Of a DNA stretch of 64,000 nucleotides, positions 53,784-61,973 are shown one piece after another. Both the position numbers and the translations under genes were made by a program. The DNA lies in the NCBI GenBank assembly GCA_003389325.1, contig QQVE01000027.1, positions 46,930 through 110,929 on the forward strand, given 5' to 3'. This stretch comes from Planctomycetota bacterium (GTDB lineage: Bacteria; Planctomycetota; Planctomycetia; Pirellulales; PALSA-1355). The number at the start of each line of letters is the position of its first letter. The stretch's first letter is position 1. A model generated the notes under the pieces. It was not told where the DNA came from. It saw nothing but the letters and a program-made list of their open reading frames with translations, and searched no databases.

Positions 53784-54935
53784 TTATCGCCCGAAGGCCC
53801 GGTCCGCTACCGCACCCGAGGTGCGCTCGTAGGTGTTGCTGATGCTCATCCGCGGCACTTCGACCGGCACGGGCTGGATGTCAAAGGGGATGCCGGCGAG
53901 CTTCTTGGGCTTGCCGATCTGGGGCGGCTTGCCCGGCTCGATCGTGGTTTCGGGGCCAAAGGTTTTCATGATGGCGTGGATGCGCGGATTGATCTCGATC
54001 TTGCCGTCGGGCCGCTTCGAGCCCACGGTGGTAAACGACCCCACGGTGACGATGCTCGAATGGCGATCGTGAAACTCATAGGCCTCGTAGCCCTTGCGGC
54101 GCAGGGCCTCGGTGAGCAGGTGGGCGTTCTTGGCCGCCTCTTCCAGGTAGCTTTTGGGCATTTCGCCGCGATCGATGGCCTCCTGGCATTTGGCATCCAG
54201 GATGACGGCGTGGCCGGTGAACGTGGCCACCTTGACGGTGTACGGCTCGGGGCAATCGAGCAGGCTGTGGGGCACCTGGCTGTTCATTTCGACCACCAGC
54301 TTGTCGACGCCCTTGGGCACGAAGTACTCGCGCGGCAGAATGGGGTTGGCGACCATGAACGCTCCTCCCATCGGCCCCTTCTGAAGTGATTCGTCGTCCT
54401 TGAACAGCTTTTGCTTGGCCTGCTGCTGCCAGCGGCGGTAAGTGGCCAGGGCCTGGTTCGACTGCTTCGGATCGACCTCGAGCGTCTTGGGCCGGGCCGA
54501 CTTGAGCTTCTTCAAGATCCGCTGCCCTTCAGGATCGTCGACGGTGGGAAAGTCGCCGACCATCACGGCGATCTCGACCACGTCCTCGCCGCGGTTGTAG
54601 CGCATCAGCGGGGCCTCGCCCTTGGGCGTGAGCCCTTTGCCGCGCACGGGCTTCGAATACTCGAACTTGCGCTGGTACGAGTAGGCCGGCAGCTTGTACT
54701 CCTTGCGCAGCTCGTAGATCAACTTCCGGGCCTGCTCTTCGGCGCCCTCGCCGGAGAACGTGGCGGCGGTGATCAGCCACGGACCGTTGGCATCGGTGAT
54801 GGGATAAAGCTGGTGGGGATCGGCTTCCAGCTGCTTGAACAACTTCGACCACGGAGGCGCGGCCGAGGCCCAACCGCCGGAAACGATGACGGCAAGCGCG
54901 CCGACAACGAGCCATGCAGATCGTTTGGCTGGCAT
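53784..54935 (-). CDS. Secreted protein with two SPOR-like regions
   Basis: A 383-residue protein with a signal peptide (MPAKRSAWLVVGALAVIVSGGWASA). Two regions show the pattern of SPOR domains (a beta-strand 'xVxxATFxG', a helix that pairs residues, and GY before a strand): about 50-90 (PWLITAATFSGEGAEEQARKLIYELR) and about 235-320 (YTVKVATFTG ... AHLLTEALRRKGYEAYEF ... IVTVGSFTTVG). If real, it could bind denuded peptidoglycan in the periplasm. The ATG at 54935 is favoured by GGGAG five bases upstream. Otherwise I do not recognise the family; the SPOR call is pattern-based only. Confidence 0.7.
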   Translation of the reverse strand: MPAKRSAWLVVGALAVIVSGGWASAAPPWSKLFKQLEADPHQLYPITDANGPWLITAATFSGEGAEEQARKLIYELRKEYKLPAYSYQRKFEYSKPVRGKGLTPKGEAPLMRYNRGEDVVEIAVMVGDFPTVDDPEGQRILKKLKSARPKTLEVDPKQSNQALATYRRWQQQAKQKLFKDDESLQKGPMGGAFMVANPILPREYFVPKGVDKLVVEMNSQVPHSLLDCPEPYTVKVATFTGHAVILDAKCQEAIDRGEMPKSYLEEAAKNAHLLTEALRRKGYEAYEFHDRHSSIVTVGSFTTVGSKRPDGKIEINPRIHAIMKTFGPETTIEPGKPPQIGKPKKLAGIPFDIQPVPVEVPRMSISNTYERTSGAVADRAFGR

Positions 54936-55145
54936 ATCCACTCCCTGGAAATGTCCTTCGCGGGGGCTTCCTGCCCGCACCGCTGGCCATGATGGCCGGG
55001 TCGCATGAAAGGTGGCACCGCACAGCAACCGATCTGGGCGGGTGCCAAAGATGAGGGCGGGAGTCTAGCAAACGCCCAAGCGGGCCGCCAGACGGATTGG
55101 GCCGACGCGGGGAGTCCGCAGGCACGTCCACCTAAGTGCCTAACG

Positions 55146-56411
55146 CTATTCGGCTTGAATGCGGCCCTCGGCCACGCGACCCGCCGTGACGCGAGCCAAC
55201 CGGCCGATCGACCCTGCCTCGGCCGGGAGCTCGACGGGCGCATAGCGGCAGGCGGTGCCCACCACGCGCCCCGGGGTCTCAGCCGCCGACTCGACCAGCA
55301 CTTCCAGCCGGCGACCCTGCAGGCCGGCGAAGTACCGTTGGCGCAAGCGCGTTTCCAACTCGGCCAGCGCCCGGCCGCGGGCGGCTTTCACATCCGGAGC
55401 GACCTGGTCGGGCATGTCTGCGGCCGGCGTGCCGCGCCGCGGGCTGAACGGGAAGATGTGGATCTTCGAGAAACCCACCTCCTCGCACACCCGGCAGGTG
55501 TCGTCGAAATCCTGGTCCGTCTCGCCGGGAAAGCCCACGATCACGTCGGTGGTGAGCGCCGGCATGTCGAGCATCTCGCGCACCAGGTGGCAGCGGTCGA
55601 CGAATCGCCGGCTGCCCCAGCGGCGGCGCATCCGCCGCAAGACGGCGTCGGAGCCGCTCTGCATCGAAATGTGCAGGTGCGGGCAGATTCGCGCCGGGTG
55701 GGCGGCCATCACGGCGATCAACTCGCGCGTGACTTCGGTCGCCTCGATGCTGCTCAGTCGCAGGCGGAACTCGCCCGGCAACGCGGCGAGCTTTTCCAGC
55801 AGGTGCGAGAGCCGCAGCCACTCGTGCTTGGGACGCGTGCGGCTCCACTCCACGCCGTAGTGGCCCAGATGAATTCCGGTGAGCACGATCTCGCGGTGGC
55901 CGGCGTCGACGAGCCGGCTCACTTCGTCGGTGATGTGCGCTAGCGGGCGGCTGGCCAGGTGCGGACGCACGGTGGGAATGATGCAGAAGCTGCAATTGAG
56001 CATGCAGCCGTCCTGCACCTTGACGTAGGCCCGGCTGCGTCCGCTAAAGCCCGAGATGCCCGTGGGCACGTCGGCCACGCCCCAGCGAGTGAGCCAGTCG
56101 GGCAGCTCGCGCTTGTCGGTAATCACTTCGGCGACTGACGGCAGCGCGGCAATCTCTTCAGGCGCCCGGGTGGCATAGCAGCCCATCACGACGATGCGCG
56201 TGCCGGGGTTGCGTCGGGCGAGTTGGCGAATGACCTGGCGGCTCTTCGAGTCACCCTCGGAGGTGACCGTGCAGGTGTTGACCACGCAGAGTTCGGCCAC
56301 CTGATCGTCGGCGGCGTCCTGATAGCCGGCCGTGGCCAGCGACTGCCGCACCAGTTCGGTCTCGTATTGGTTGACCTTGCAGCCGAGGGTTACCGTGCGA
56401 AGCTTCGTCAT
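55146..56411 (-). CDS. mtaB: tRNA N6-threonylcarbamoyladenosine methylthiotransferase-like radical SAM enzyme
   Basis: A 421-residue radical SAM methylthiotransferase. The UPF0004 domain (1-120) has the three cluster-binding Cys in TLGCKVNQYE, VVNTCTVT and VVMGCYA. The radical SAM CxxxCxxC lies in DGCMLNCSFCIIP. The HLHISMQSGSD and VGFPGETDQDF blocks are present, and a TRAM-like C-terminal domain follows. NxYE and GCKVNQ are typical of MtaB, which makes ms2t6A at position 37 of certain tRNAs, rather than RimO or MiaB. It starts 18 bases after the clpS stop and the genes are probably co-transcribed. Confidence 0.92.
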   Translation of the reverse strand: MTKLRTVTLGCKVNQYETELVRQSLATAGYQDAADDQVAELCVVNTCTVTSEGDSKSRQVIRQLARRNPGTRIVVMGCYATRAPEEIAALPSVAEVITDKRELPDWLTRWGVADVPTGISGFSGRSRAYVKVQDGCMLNCSFCIIPTVRPHLASRPLAHITDEVSRLVDAGHREIVLTGIHLGHYGVEWSRTRPKHEWLRLSHLLEKLAALPGEFRLRLSSIEATEVTRELIAVMAAHPARICPHLHISMQSGSDAVLRRMRRRWGSRRFVDRCHLVREMLDMPALTTDVIVGFPGETDQDFDDTCRVCEEVGFSKIHIFPFSPRRGTPAADMPDQVAPDVKAARGRALAELETRLRQRYFAGLQGRRLEVLVESAAETPGRVVGTACRYAPVELPAEAGSIGRLARVTAGRVAEGRIQAE

Positions 56412-56429
56412 GAATGAGGCGAGGGGGGG

Positions 56430-56789
56430 CTACTCCGGCAGCGGTTCGATGCTGGCCGACATCGATCCTTTGCAACCGGCGATGAGATCGTCCTTGCCGA
56501 AGGCGTGGATCTGGTCGCGCTTCAGCTCGGCATGTTCCTTGGTGGTCGTGAGTACGATGGCACGGCCCTGCCCGTCGACCTGCATGGCAATCTGAATGCC
56601 TTTCTCGATCGGGTGCCCAAACAACTTCCGCATCATGGCCACGACGTAGTCGACGGTGTGCTCCTGGTCATCCCACAGGATGACGTTGTACTTCGGTTGC
56701 CGCTTGGGCTTCTTGTCCTGGGCGGGGCGCTCTTTGAGAACCGTCTGTTCGGTAGGTTCGGCGACGCCGCTGGTGGATTCGTCTGCCAC
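56430..56789 (-). CDS. clpS: ClpS-family adaptor with altered degron pocket
   Basis: A 119-residue ClpS-type adaptor that delivers substrates to ClpAP/ClpCP protease. The core is KYNVILWDDQEHTVDYVV ... LFGHPIEKGIQIAMQV ... TKEHAELKRDQI. Compared with E. coli ClpS, pocket residues differ: the NDD pattern reads DDQ, and the His of the VH-x-x-G motif is Asp (VDGQG). This may alter N-degron recognition. I start at GTG 56789 with GAGG eight bases upstream. The ATG at 56843 would extend it by 18 residues but overlaps a TATAAT hexamer (56842-56847, minus strand), which if used as a -10 excludes translation from there. It probably heads the operon with mtaB. Confidence 0.8.
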   Translation of the reverse strand: MADESTSGVAEPTEQTVLKERPAQDKKPKRQPKYNVILWDDQEHTVDYVVAMMRKLFGHPIEKGIQIAMQVDGQGRAIVLTTTKEHAELKRDQIHAFGKDDLIAGCKGSMSASIEPLPE

Positions 56790-56944
56790 GGTGTGCACCT
56801 CGTGAATTGTCCCGACGCGATAGCCGAATAGACCCGCAGCCATTATATTGCAGGGCCCCGGTCAAGGCGAGCGTTCGGGCCGAAGCGCCCCAGCAGTCTT
56901 CCCCAACCTCACACTCCGTAATACTTAGCATTTCGCATGCCAGC

Positions 56945-58312
56945 ATGAACCAGCTCGACGAGTATCTGGCCAGCAACAAGCAGCGCTACGAAAGCGAACT
57001 GGCCGAGCTGTTGCGCATCCCCAGCGTCAGCGCCGATAGCACGCACCGGGCCGACGTGGCCAAGGCCGCCGAGTGGGTAGCCGATCAGTTCCGCCGCATG
57101 AAGCTCGAGGTGGAGGTCGTCCCCACCGCGGGCCATCCGATCGTGGTGGCCGAGTCGCCGCCGGTCGAGGGCGCGCCCACCGTGCTCGTCTACGGGCACT
57201 ACGACGTGCAGCCTCCCGATCCGCTGGAGAAGTGGATCAGCCCGCCGTTCGAACCCACGGTGCGCGACGGCAACATCTACGCCCGTGGGGCCACCGACGA
57301 CAAGGGCCAGATGCTCACGCACGTGAAAAGCGCCGAGGCCTGGATCGAGACGGCGGGCAAGCTGCCGCTGCAATTGAAGTTCCTGATCGAGGGCGAAGAG
57401 GAAGTCGGCAGCGCCAACCTCGACAAGTTCATCGCGGCGAACAAACAGCGCCTGGCCTGCGACGTCGTCGTGATAAGCGACACCAGCCAGTTTGCCGCCG
57501 GGCAGCCGGCCATCACCTACGGCTTGCGGGGCATCGCCTACTACGAGTTGCGGCTCAAGGGCCCGGATCGCGATCTGCACTCGGGCACCTTCGGCGGCGC
57601 CGTGGCCAATCCGGCCAACGCGCTGGTGACGATGCTCTCGGCCCTGATCGACGCCTCGGGCACCGTGGACCTGCCCGGCTTCTACGAAGACGTCGAACCG
57701 CTGACCGCGCGCGAACGCGAGGCGTTTGCCAAGCTGCCGTTCGACGAAAAAGCGTTCATGGAAAAGATCGGCGTTTCGGACCTGTACGGCGAAGTGGGCT
57801 ATTCCACGCTCGAGCGCCGCTGGGGACGGCCGACCTACGATATCTGCGGATTAACAAGCGGCTACCAGGGCGAAGGCGCCAAGACCGTGCTGCCGGCCAC
57901 CGCCACCGGCAAGTTCAGCTTTCGACTGGTGCCCGAGCAGGACCCGAAGAAGATCACCGCGGCACTCAAAGCGCGGCTGACCGAGCTCTGTCCGCCGGGC
58001 ATCGAGATGGAGCTGGCCGAGTTCCACGGCGGGCGGGGCATCGTCGTGCCGCTCGACAGCCCCTACGTGGCTGCCGCCGAGCAGGCCATCGAAGACGGCT
58101 TCGGCACGCGGCCGGTGTTCATGCGCGAAGGGGGCTCGATTCCGATCGTCAGCACGTTTCGCGAATTGCTAGGCGTCGACACGCTGCTGTTGGGCTGGGG
58201 GCTCGACGACGACAACACGCACAGCCCCAACGAAAAGCTCTGCCTGGCCGACTTTCATCGCGGCATCAAGAGCAGCGCCCACCTGTGGCAGCATCTGGGC
58301 GAACTGAAATAG
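56945..58312 (+). CDS. M20-family dipeptidase
   Basis: A 455-residue cytosolic metallopeptidase of the M20A/carnosinase-like group (dipeptidase). The first metal ligand is in LVYGHYDVQPPDP, the bridging Asp in RGATDDKGQM, and the catalytic and ligand residues in EGEEEVGSANL and VISDTSQFA. A dimerisation domain follows with GPDRDLHSGTFGGAVANPANAL, and the C-terminal His ligand is in DDDNTHSPNEKLCLADFHRGI. It likely hydrolyses dipeptides. The ATG at 56945 is used; a 46-residue upstream in-frame extension has no match. It is 71 bases upstream of serS, and the two are probably co-transcribed. Confidence 0.93.
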   Translation: MNQLDEYLASNKQRYESELAELLRIPSVSADSTHRADVAKAAEWVADQFRRMKLEVEVVPTAGHPIVVAESPPVEGAPTVLVYGHYDVQPPDPLEKWISPPFEPTVRDGNIYARGATDDKGQMLTHVKSAEAWIETAGKLPLQLKFLIEGEEEVGSANLDKFIAANKQRLACDVVVISDTSQFAAGQPAITYGLRGIAYYELRLKGPDRDLHSGTFGGAVANPANALVTMLSALIDASGTVDLPGFYEDVEPLTAREREAFAKLPFDEKAFMEKIGVSDLYGEVGYSTLERRWGRPTYDICGLTSGYQGEGAKTVLPATATGKFSFRLVPEQDPKKITAALKARLTELCPPGIEMELAEFHGGRGIVVPLDSPYVAAAEQAIEDGFGTRPVFMREGGSIPIVSTFRELLGVDTLLLGWGLDDDNTHSPNEKLCLADFHRGIKSSAHLWQHLGELK

Positions 58313-58383
58313 CCGGCGCGCCCCCGCGGGGTGGGCCCGATCAACTTCCCCGATCAATTTCTCAGAGGGATACGCAACGTCTC

Positions 58384-59664
58384 ATGCTCGATCGCAAGTT
58401 TGTCGTCGAAAACCTGGACCTGGTTGAAGAGAACTGCCGCCGCCGCGGCGCGAAGGCCGACGTGCGAGCCTTTGCCGAGCTCGAAGCGCAACGCAAGGCC
58501 AAGCAGGCCGAGGTGGACGAGCTCAATCGCCAGGCCAACGCCGTGAGCAAGTCGATCGGCAAGGCCAAGGACGCCGAAGAGCGCGAGGCCCGCAAGAACG
58601 AAGGCCGGGCGCTTCGCGAGCAGACCACGGCCGCGGCCGCGGAGTTGGAACAGATCGCCGCTGAGGCCGACGCGATCCTGCGGACGATGCCCAACCTGTC
58701 ACATCCCGACGCTCCGGTGGGCGAAACGGACGAATCGAACCTGGAGCTGCGCCGCGGCAAGCACGAGCCGCCGAAGTTCGACTTCAAGCCGCTCGACCAC
58801 GTCGAAGTGGCCGAGAAGCTCGACCTGATCGACTTCGAGGGCGGAGCCAAAGTGGCCGGTCACGGCTTCTACTTTCTGAAGAACGACGCCGTGCTGCTCG
58901 AGCTGGCGCTGCAGCGCTACGCGCTCGAGGTGCTGCTCAAGGAAGGATTCGCTCCGACGATTACGCCGGACATGGCCCGTAACGAAATCCTGCACGGCAC
59001 CGGCTACATTCCGCGCGGCCCGGAAACGCAGATCTACAGCATCGCCGACACCGATTTGAGCCTCGTGGCCACGGCCGAGATCACGCTCGGCGGGCTGCTC
59101 TCGGGCGAGATTCTCGAAGCCGACCGGCTGCCGATCAAGTATTGCGGCATCAGCCACTGTTATCGCACCGAGGCGGGCGCCGGCGGGCGGGCAGCGCGGG
59201 GGCTGTATCGGGTGCACCAGTTCACCAAGGTCGAGATGTTCGCCTTCACGCTCCCCGACGAGAGCGAGGCGATGCTCGACTACTTCTGCGAGCTGGAGTG
59301 CCGGCTGTTCGACGGGCTGGGGCTGGCCTATCGCGTGGTGGATACGGCGACGGGAGACTTGGGCGGGCCGGCGTACAGAAAGTTCGACCTGGAAGCATGG
59401 ATGCCGGGCCGTGGTGAGTCGGGCGAATACGGCGAGGTGACCAGCACGTCGAATTGCACCGACTACCAGGCCCGGCGGCTGGGCATTCGCTCTCGCACGG
59501 GTGAGAAGGGCACCGCCTTTGTCCACACGCTCAACGGAACGGCGATCGCCATCAGCCGAGCGCTGGTTGCCCTGCTCGAGAACTACCAGCAGGCCGATGG
59601 CTCGGTTGTCGTACCAGACGCGCTTAGGCCATGGGTGGGCAAAGATCGCATTGCCGCCGTTTGA
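58384..59664 (+). CDS. serS: Seryl-tRNA synthetase
   Basis: A 426-residue class II synthetase. The N-terminal coiled-coil tRNA-binding arm is visible at about 25-100 (Lys/Glu/Ala-rich heptads). Motif 1 lies near KEGFAPTITPDMARNEI, and motif 2 in YCGISHCYRTEAGAGGRAARGLYRVHQFTKVEMF. The Ser-binding ATAEITLGGLLSGEI and motif 3 in HTLNGTAIAISRALVALLEN with the catalytic Arg complete the core. The CTSSNCxD-like element reads EVTSTSNCTDYQARR. MLDRKFV at the ATG 58384 is the canonical start. It follows the dipeptidase gene. Confidence 0.96.
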   Translation: MLDRKFVVENLDLVEENCRRRGAKADVRAFAELEAQRKAKQAEVDELNRQANAVSKSIGKAKDAEEREARKNEGRALREQTTAAAAELEQIAAEADAILRTMPNLSHPDAPVGETDESNLELRRGKHEPPKFDFKPLDHVEVAEKLDLIDFEGGAKVAGHGFYFLKNDAVLLELALQRYALEVLLKEGFAPTITPDMARNEILHGTGYIPRGPETQIYSIADTDLSLVATAEITLGGLLSGEILEADRLPIKYCGISHCYRTEAGAGGRAARGLYRVHQFTKVEMFAFTLPDESEAMLDYFCELECRLFDGLGLAYRVVDTATGDLGGPAYRKFDLEAWMPGRGESGEYGEVTSTSNCTDYQARRLGIRSRTGEKGTAFVHTLNGTAIAISRALVALLENYQQADGSVVVPDALRPWVGKDRIAAV

Positions 59665-59801
59665 TCCGCACTTGCCGGCCGCAGAAGCGCGACCGGCGCT
59701 CGTGCCGAGACGATGCAAACACCAGCGGGCGATTCAAAAGAGGCCATGGTTGCGTTCCTAGCAGCACGCCGGCCGACAAGCCGAGCCATCCGGCTCCCAA
59801 G

Positions 59802-59969
59802 CTAACTCCCCAGAGAGTTGGAGATGTTGTTGAACGTCGTGCTGGTGTTGCTGCCCAGGGTCTGAATGCTCACCAGGCAGACGATAATGATCAAGGCCAG
59901 CATGACCGCGTATTCGACCGCGGTGGGCCCATCTTCCGACGTCAGGAAACGCTTGATGTGAAGTAGCAT
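59802..59969 (-). CDS. Flp/Fap family pilin
   Basis: A 55-residue prepilin of the Flp (type IVb, Tad) family. A short leader (MLLHIKRFLTSEDG) precedes the hydrophobic N-terminal helix TAVEYAVMLALIIIVCLVSI; the mature protein has the diagnostic Glu at position five (xxxEY). It is processed by a prepilin peptidase and assembled into adhesive Tad pili on the cell surface. A perfect AAAGGAG lies six bases before the ATG. About 100 bases upstream is a class I cyclic-di-GMP riboswitch. No other tad genes are in the window. Confidence 0.9.
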   Translation of the reverse strand: MLLHIKRFLTSEDGPTAVEYAVMLALIIIVCLVSIQTLGSNTSTTFNNISNSLGS

Positions 59970-60067
59970 GAATGGCTCCTTTGTGCGTATAGGGGCCGTA
60001 CGCTGGTGCGCACCAACCCCGCGGTGACCCGCGCGCATCGAAGGCGCTTCAATACGCCCGCGACCAC

Positions 60068-60158
60068 CGAACCTTTCGACAACCGGCTACCCTCGCGAAA
60101 GTGCGAGGGCCCTTGGCTTTGCGTCCCGGCCTTGCGGCCGGTTTGCCTTTTCGAGGAT
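60068..60158 (-). ncRNA. Class I cyclic-di-GMP riboswitch (GEMM-I)
   Basis: On the minus strand the conserved GEMM-I elements occur in order. GGCAAACC (60140-60147) leads into the stem CCGGCC with a GCAA tetraloop and GGCCGG. Then come GGGACGCAAAGCC (60115-60127), a second stem-loop (GGGCCCTCGC ... GCGAGGG), and GTAGCCGG (60083-60090). This is the known cyclic-di-GMP-I aptamer layout. The gene it precedes is a Flp pilin, a typical target. The expression platform is not obvious: there is no T-tract after the aptamer, so translation control is possible. Confidence 0.9.
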
Positions 60159-60359
60159 GGTAGCCCAGGAGCAACGCGTGCTACTCGACCGCCAAACTCG
60201 CGAAATCAAACTGACGTGAAACAAGAAAAAACGTGACGTGGCCCGTCTCGCCAGCCCTACAAGGGGGACGGCTACTACGGGCTATTGGAAACCTATGTCA
60301 CGTTTCCGCCCTGTCAAATCAGGGGAGGCGCAATTGCTCGACGGGGCAATGCCACATGG

Positions 60360-60384
60360 AAAAACGCACCGAGAATTCTCGGCG
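60360..60384 (-). terminator. Probable terminator of glmM
   Basis: On the minus strand, immediately after the glmM stop, CGCCGAG-AATT-CTCGGTG forms a seven-base stem (one G-U pair), followed within two bases by a T-tract. Confidence 0.55.
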
Positions 60385-60389
60385 TTCAT

Positions 60390-61733
60390 TCATCCGGCGG
60401 CCATCACGCTTTGAGCTTCGCGGCACAGACGTTCCGCTTCGTCGCGCGTGGGCGCTTCGGCGATGGCCCGCACGATCGGCTCGGTGTTGCTGGCCCGCAC
60501 CAGCAGCCACTTGCCGGGCCAGTCGAGCCGCAGCCCATCCTGGCGGTCGAGCTCGGCATCGGTAAACCGCCCCGCCACGGCTTCGATCGCATCCGCGATG
60601 CGGGCCCGCGGGATTACGGCCTTGGTCTTGACGATCTCGTAGCGCGGCAGCTCGTCGGCCAGCCGGCTGACGGGCAGCTCGCGCGCGGCCATGGCGTCGA
60701 GCAACATGGCCATGCCCACGAAGCTGTCGCGCACCAGCCCCACCCGCGGATCGATCACGCCGCCGTTGCCTTCGCCTCCCAGCACGGCCTGGCGACGGAG
60801 CATCTCGTCGACCACGTTCGCTTCGCCGACCGCGGCGCGATGGTAGGCTCCGCCGTGTTTCTCGGCGATGTCCTGCGCCATGCGGCTGGTGGCGCAATTG
60901 GTCACGATCGGGCCGGGCTGTTGCCGCAGGCGGTGCTCGGCACAAATGGCCAGCGTGTACTCCTCGCCCAGATACCGGCCGGCCTCGTCGATCACGGCCA
61001 AGCGATCGGCATCGGGGTCCTGACAGAATCCAACGTCGCAACGGTGTGCCGGGACGGCAGCCAGCACGCTGGCCAGGTTTTCGGCCGTGGGCTCCGGCGT
61101 GTGCTCGAATTGCCCGTCGGGCGTTCCTCCCAAAAGCGTGACGTGGCAGCCCAGCGTTTCGAGCAGCTTGAGGCCCACCAGGCTGCCCGCGCCGTGGTTG
61201 GAGTCGAGCAGCACGCGAAACCGCCGCCTGCGAATCCGCTCGACGTCGACCGTGGCCAGCACCAGTTCGCAGTGGCGGCTGATCGAGTCGGCACACGTGC
61301 TTTGCGTGCCAATGTTTTCATAGGTGACCCAGGCCGGCTGGCCCTCGCGGTAGCGCTCAATCACCTGGGCGCCAGAGTCCTGCGGAATCACGCGGCCCTC
61401 GGCGGAAAACAGCTTCAATCCGTTGTACTCGCGCGGGTTGTGGCTGGCCGAAATCTGGATGCCGCCGGCGGCCTCGAGCTGACGCACCAGGATGCCCGTC
61501 GTGGGCGTGGCCGCCACGTCGGCGTCGATCACATCGCGGCCCACGGCTGCCAGTCCGCCACAGACGACCGAGGCCAGCATGCTGCCGGTCGAGCGGCCGT
61601 CGCGGGTGACGACCAGCGGCCCGGGGGGCAACGGTGCGGCAAAGGCACAGGCGTAGCGGATGGCGATGTCAGGGGTCAGGCTATCGCCCACGATTCCGCG
61701 TAATCCCGAGACGCTGATGATCGGTTCGTTCAC
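60390..61733 (-). CDS. glmM: Phosphoglucosamine mutase/phosphomannomutase
   Basis: A 447-residue alpha-D-phosphohexomutase. The N-terminus SGLRGIVGDSLTPDIA resembles archaeal-type GlmM. The phosphoserine loop is ISASHNPREYNGLKLF, the metal-binding loop DPDADRLAV, the sugar-specificity loop GGEGNGGVI, and the phosphate-binding C-terminus RASNTEPIVRAIAE. It converts hexose 6-phosphate to 1-phosphate for sugar-nucleotide synthesis (UDP-GlcNAc for peptidoglycan and polysaccharides, or GDP-mannose). GTG at 61733 is used, with AGGA about eight bases upstream. The two activities cannot be separated by eye. It is divergent from the larger hexomutase. Confidence 0.85.
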   Translation of the reverse strand: MNEPIISVSGLRGIVGDSLTPDIAIRYACAFAAPLPPGPLVVTRDGRSTGSMLASVVCGGLAAVGRDVIDADVAATPTTGILVRQLEAAGGIQISASHNPREYNGLKLFSAEGRVIPQDSGAQVIERYREGQPAWVTYENIGTQSTCADSISRHCELVLATVDVERIRRRRFRVLLDSNHGAGSLVGLKLLETLGCHVTLLGGTPDGQFEHTPEPTAENLASVLAAVPAHRCDVGFCQDPDADRLAVIDEAGRYLGEEYTLAICAEHRLRQQPGPIVTNCATSRMAQDIAEKHGGAYHRAAVGEANVVDEMLRRQAVLGGEGNGGVIDPRVGLVRDSFVGMAMLLDAMAARELPVSRLADELPRYEIVKTKAVIPRARIADAIEAVAGRFTDAELDRQDGLRLDWPGKWLLVRASNTEPIVRAIAEAPTRDEAERLCREAQSVMAAG

Positions 61734-61807
61734 GGTCGATTCCTGGTGATTGGCGGACGGATGGGGTCTGGGCGTTCGCCCGTGGCTGGCGGCGCTGCGA
61801 GCGCCGA

Positions 61808-61837
61808 ATTCTAGCACGTGCGCCGCCGCGCTGGCAG
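61808..61837 (-). promoter_or_regulatory. Candidate promoter of glmM
   Basis: On the minus strand, CTGCCA (61832-61837) and TAGAAT (61808-61813) are 18 bases apart, about 75 bases before the glmM GTG. Consensus match only. Confidence 0.35.
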
Positions 61838-61973
61838 AATCCTCACGATCGACGCGCCACCACGTCGTTTCACCCCGCGGCTGCCCCTAGGCTGCGGCGG
61901 ATAAATCGGGCAGAATTGGCACCAACACACGCAATTCTCTTGCCGGCGCGCTAATCCAGGAGCCTCGTTCAGG

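Larger units (their letters stand above)
59970..60389. other. Intergenic region upstream of the pilin gene
   Basis: A 420-base stretch without a protein gene. Its minus strand carries the GEMM riboswitch (about 60068-60158) and a roughly 100-base segment between aptamer and pilin ATG. That segment holds the GC-rich hairpin CGCGG-GTCA-CCGCG but no T-tract. The 230 bases farther upstream contain the putative pilin promoter region (nothing clear) and the glmM terminator. Confidence 0.6.

Noticed and set aside
56807..56944. 46-residue upstream extension of the M20 dipeptidase
   Set aside because: Ser/Arg-rich sequence without family match; the ATG at 56945 starts the conserved domain.
60170..60200. 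Sigma-54-like pattern upstream of the riboswitch
   Set aside because: The GC and GG elements are two bases too close together for a sigma-54 promoter.
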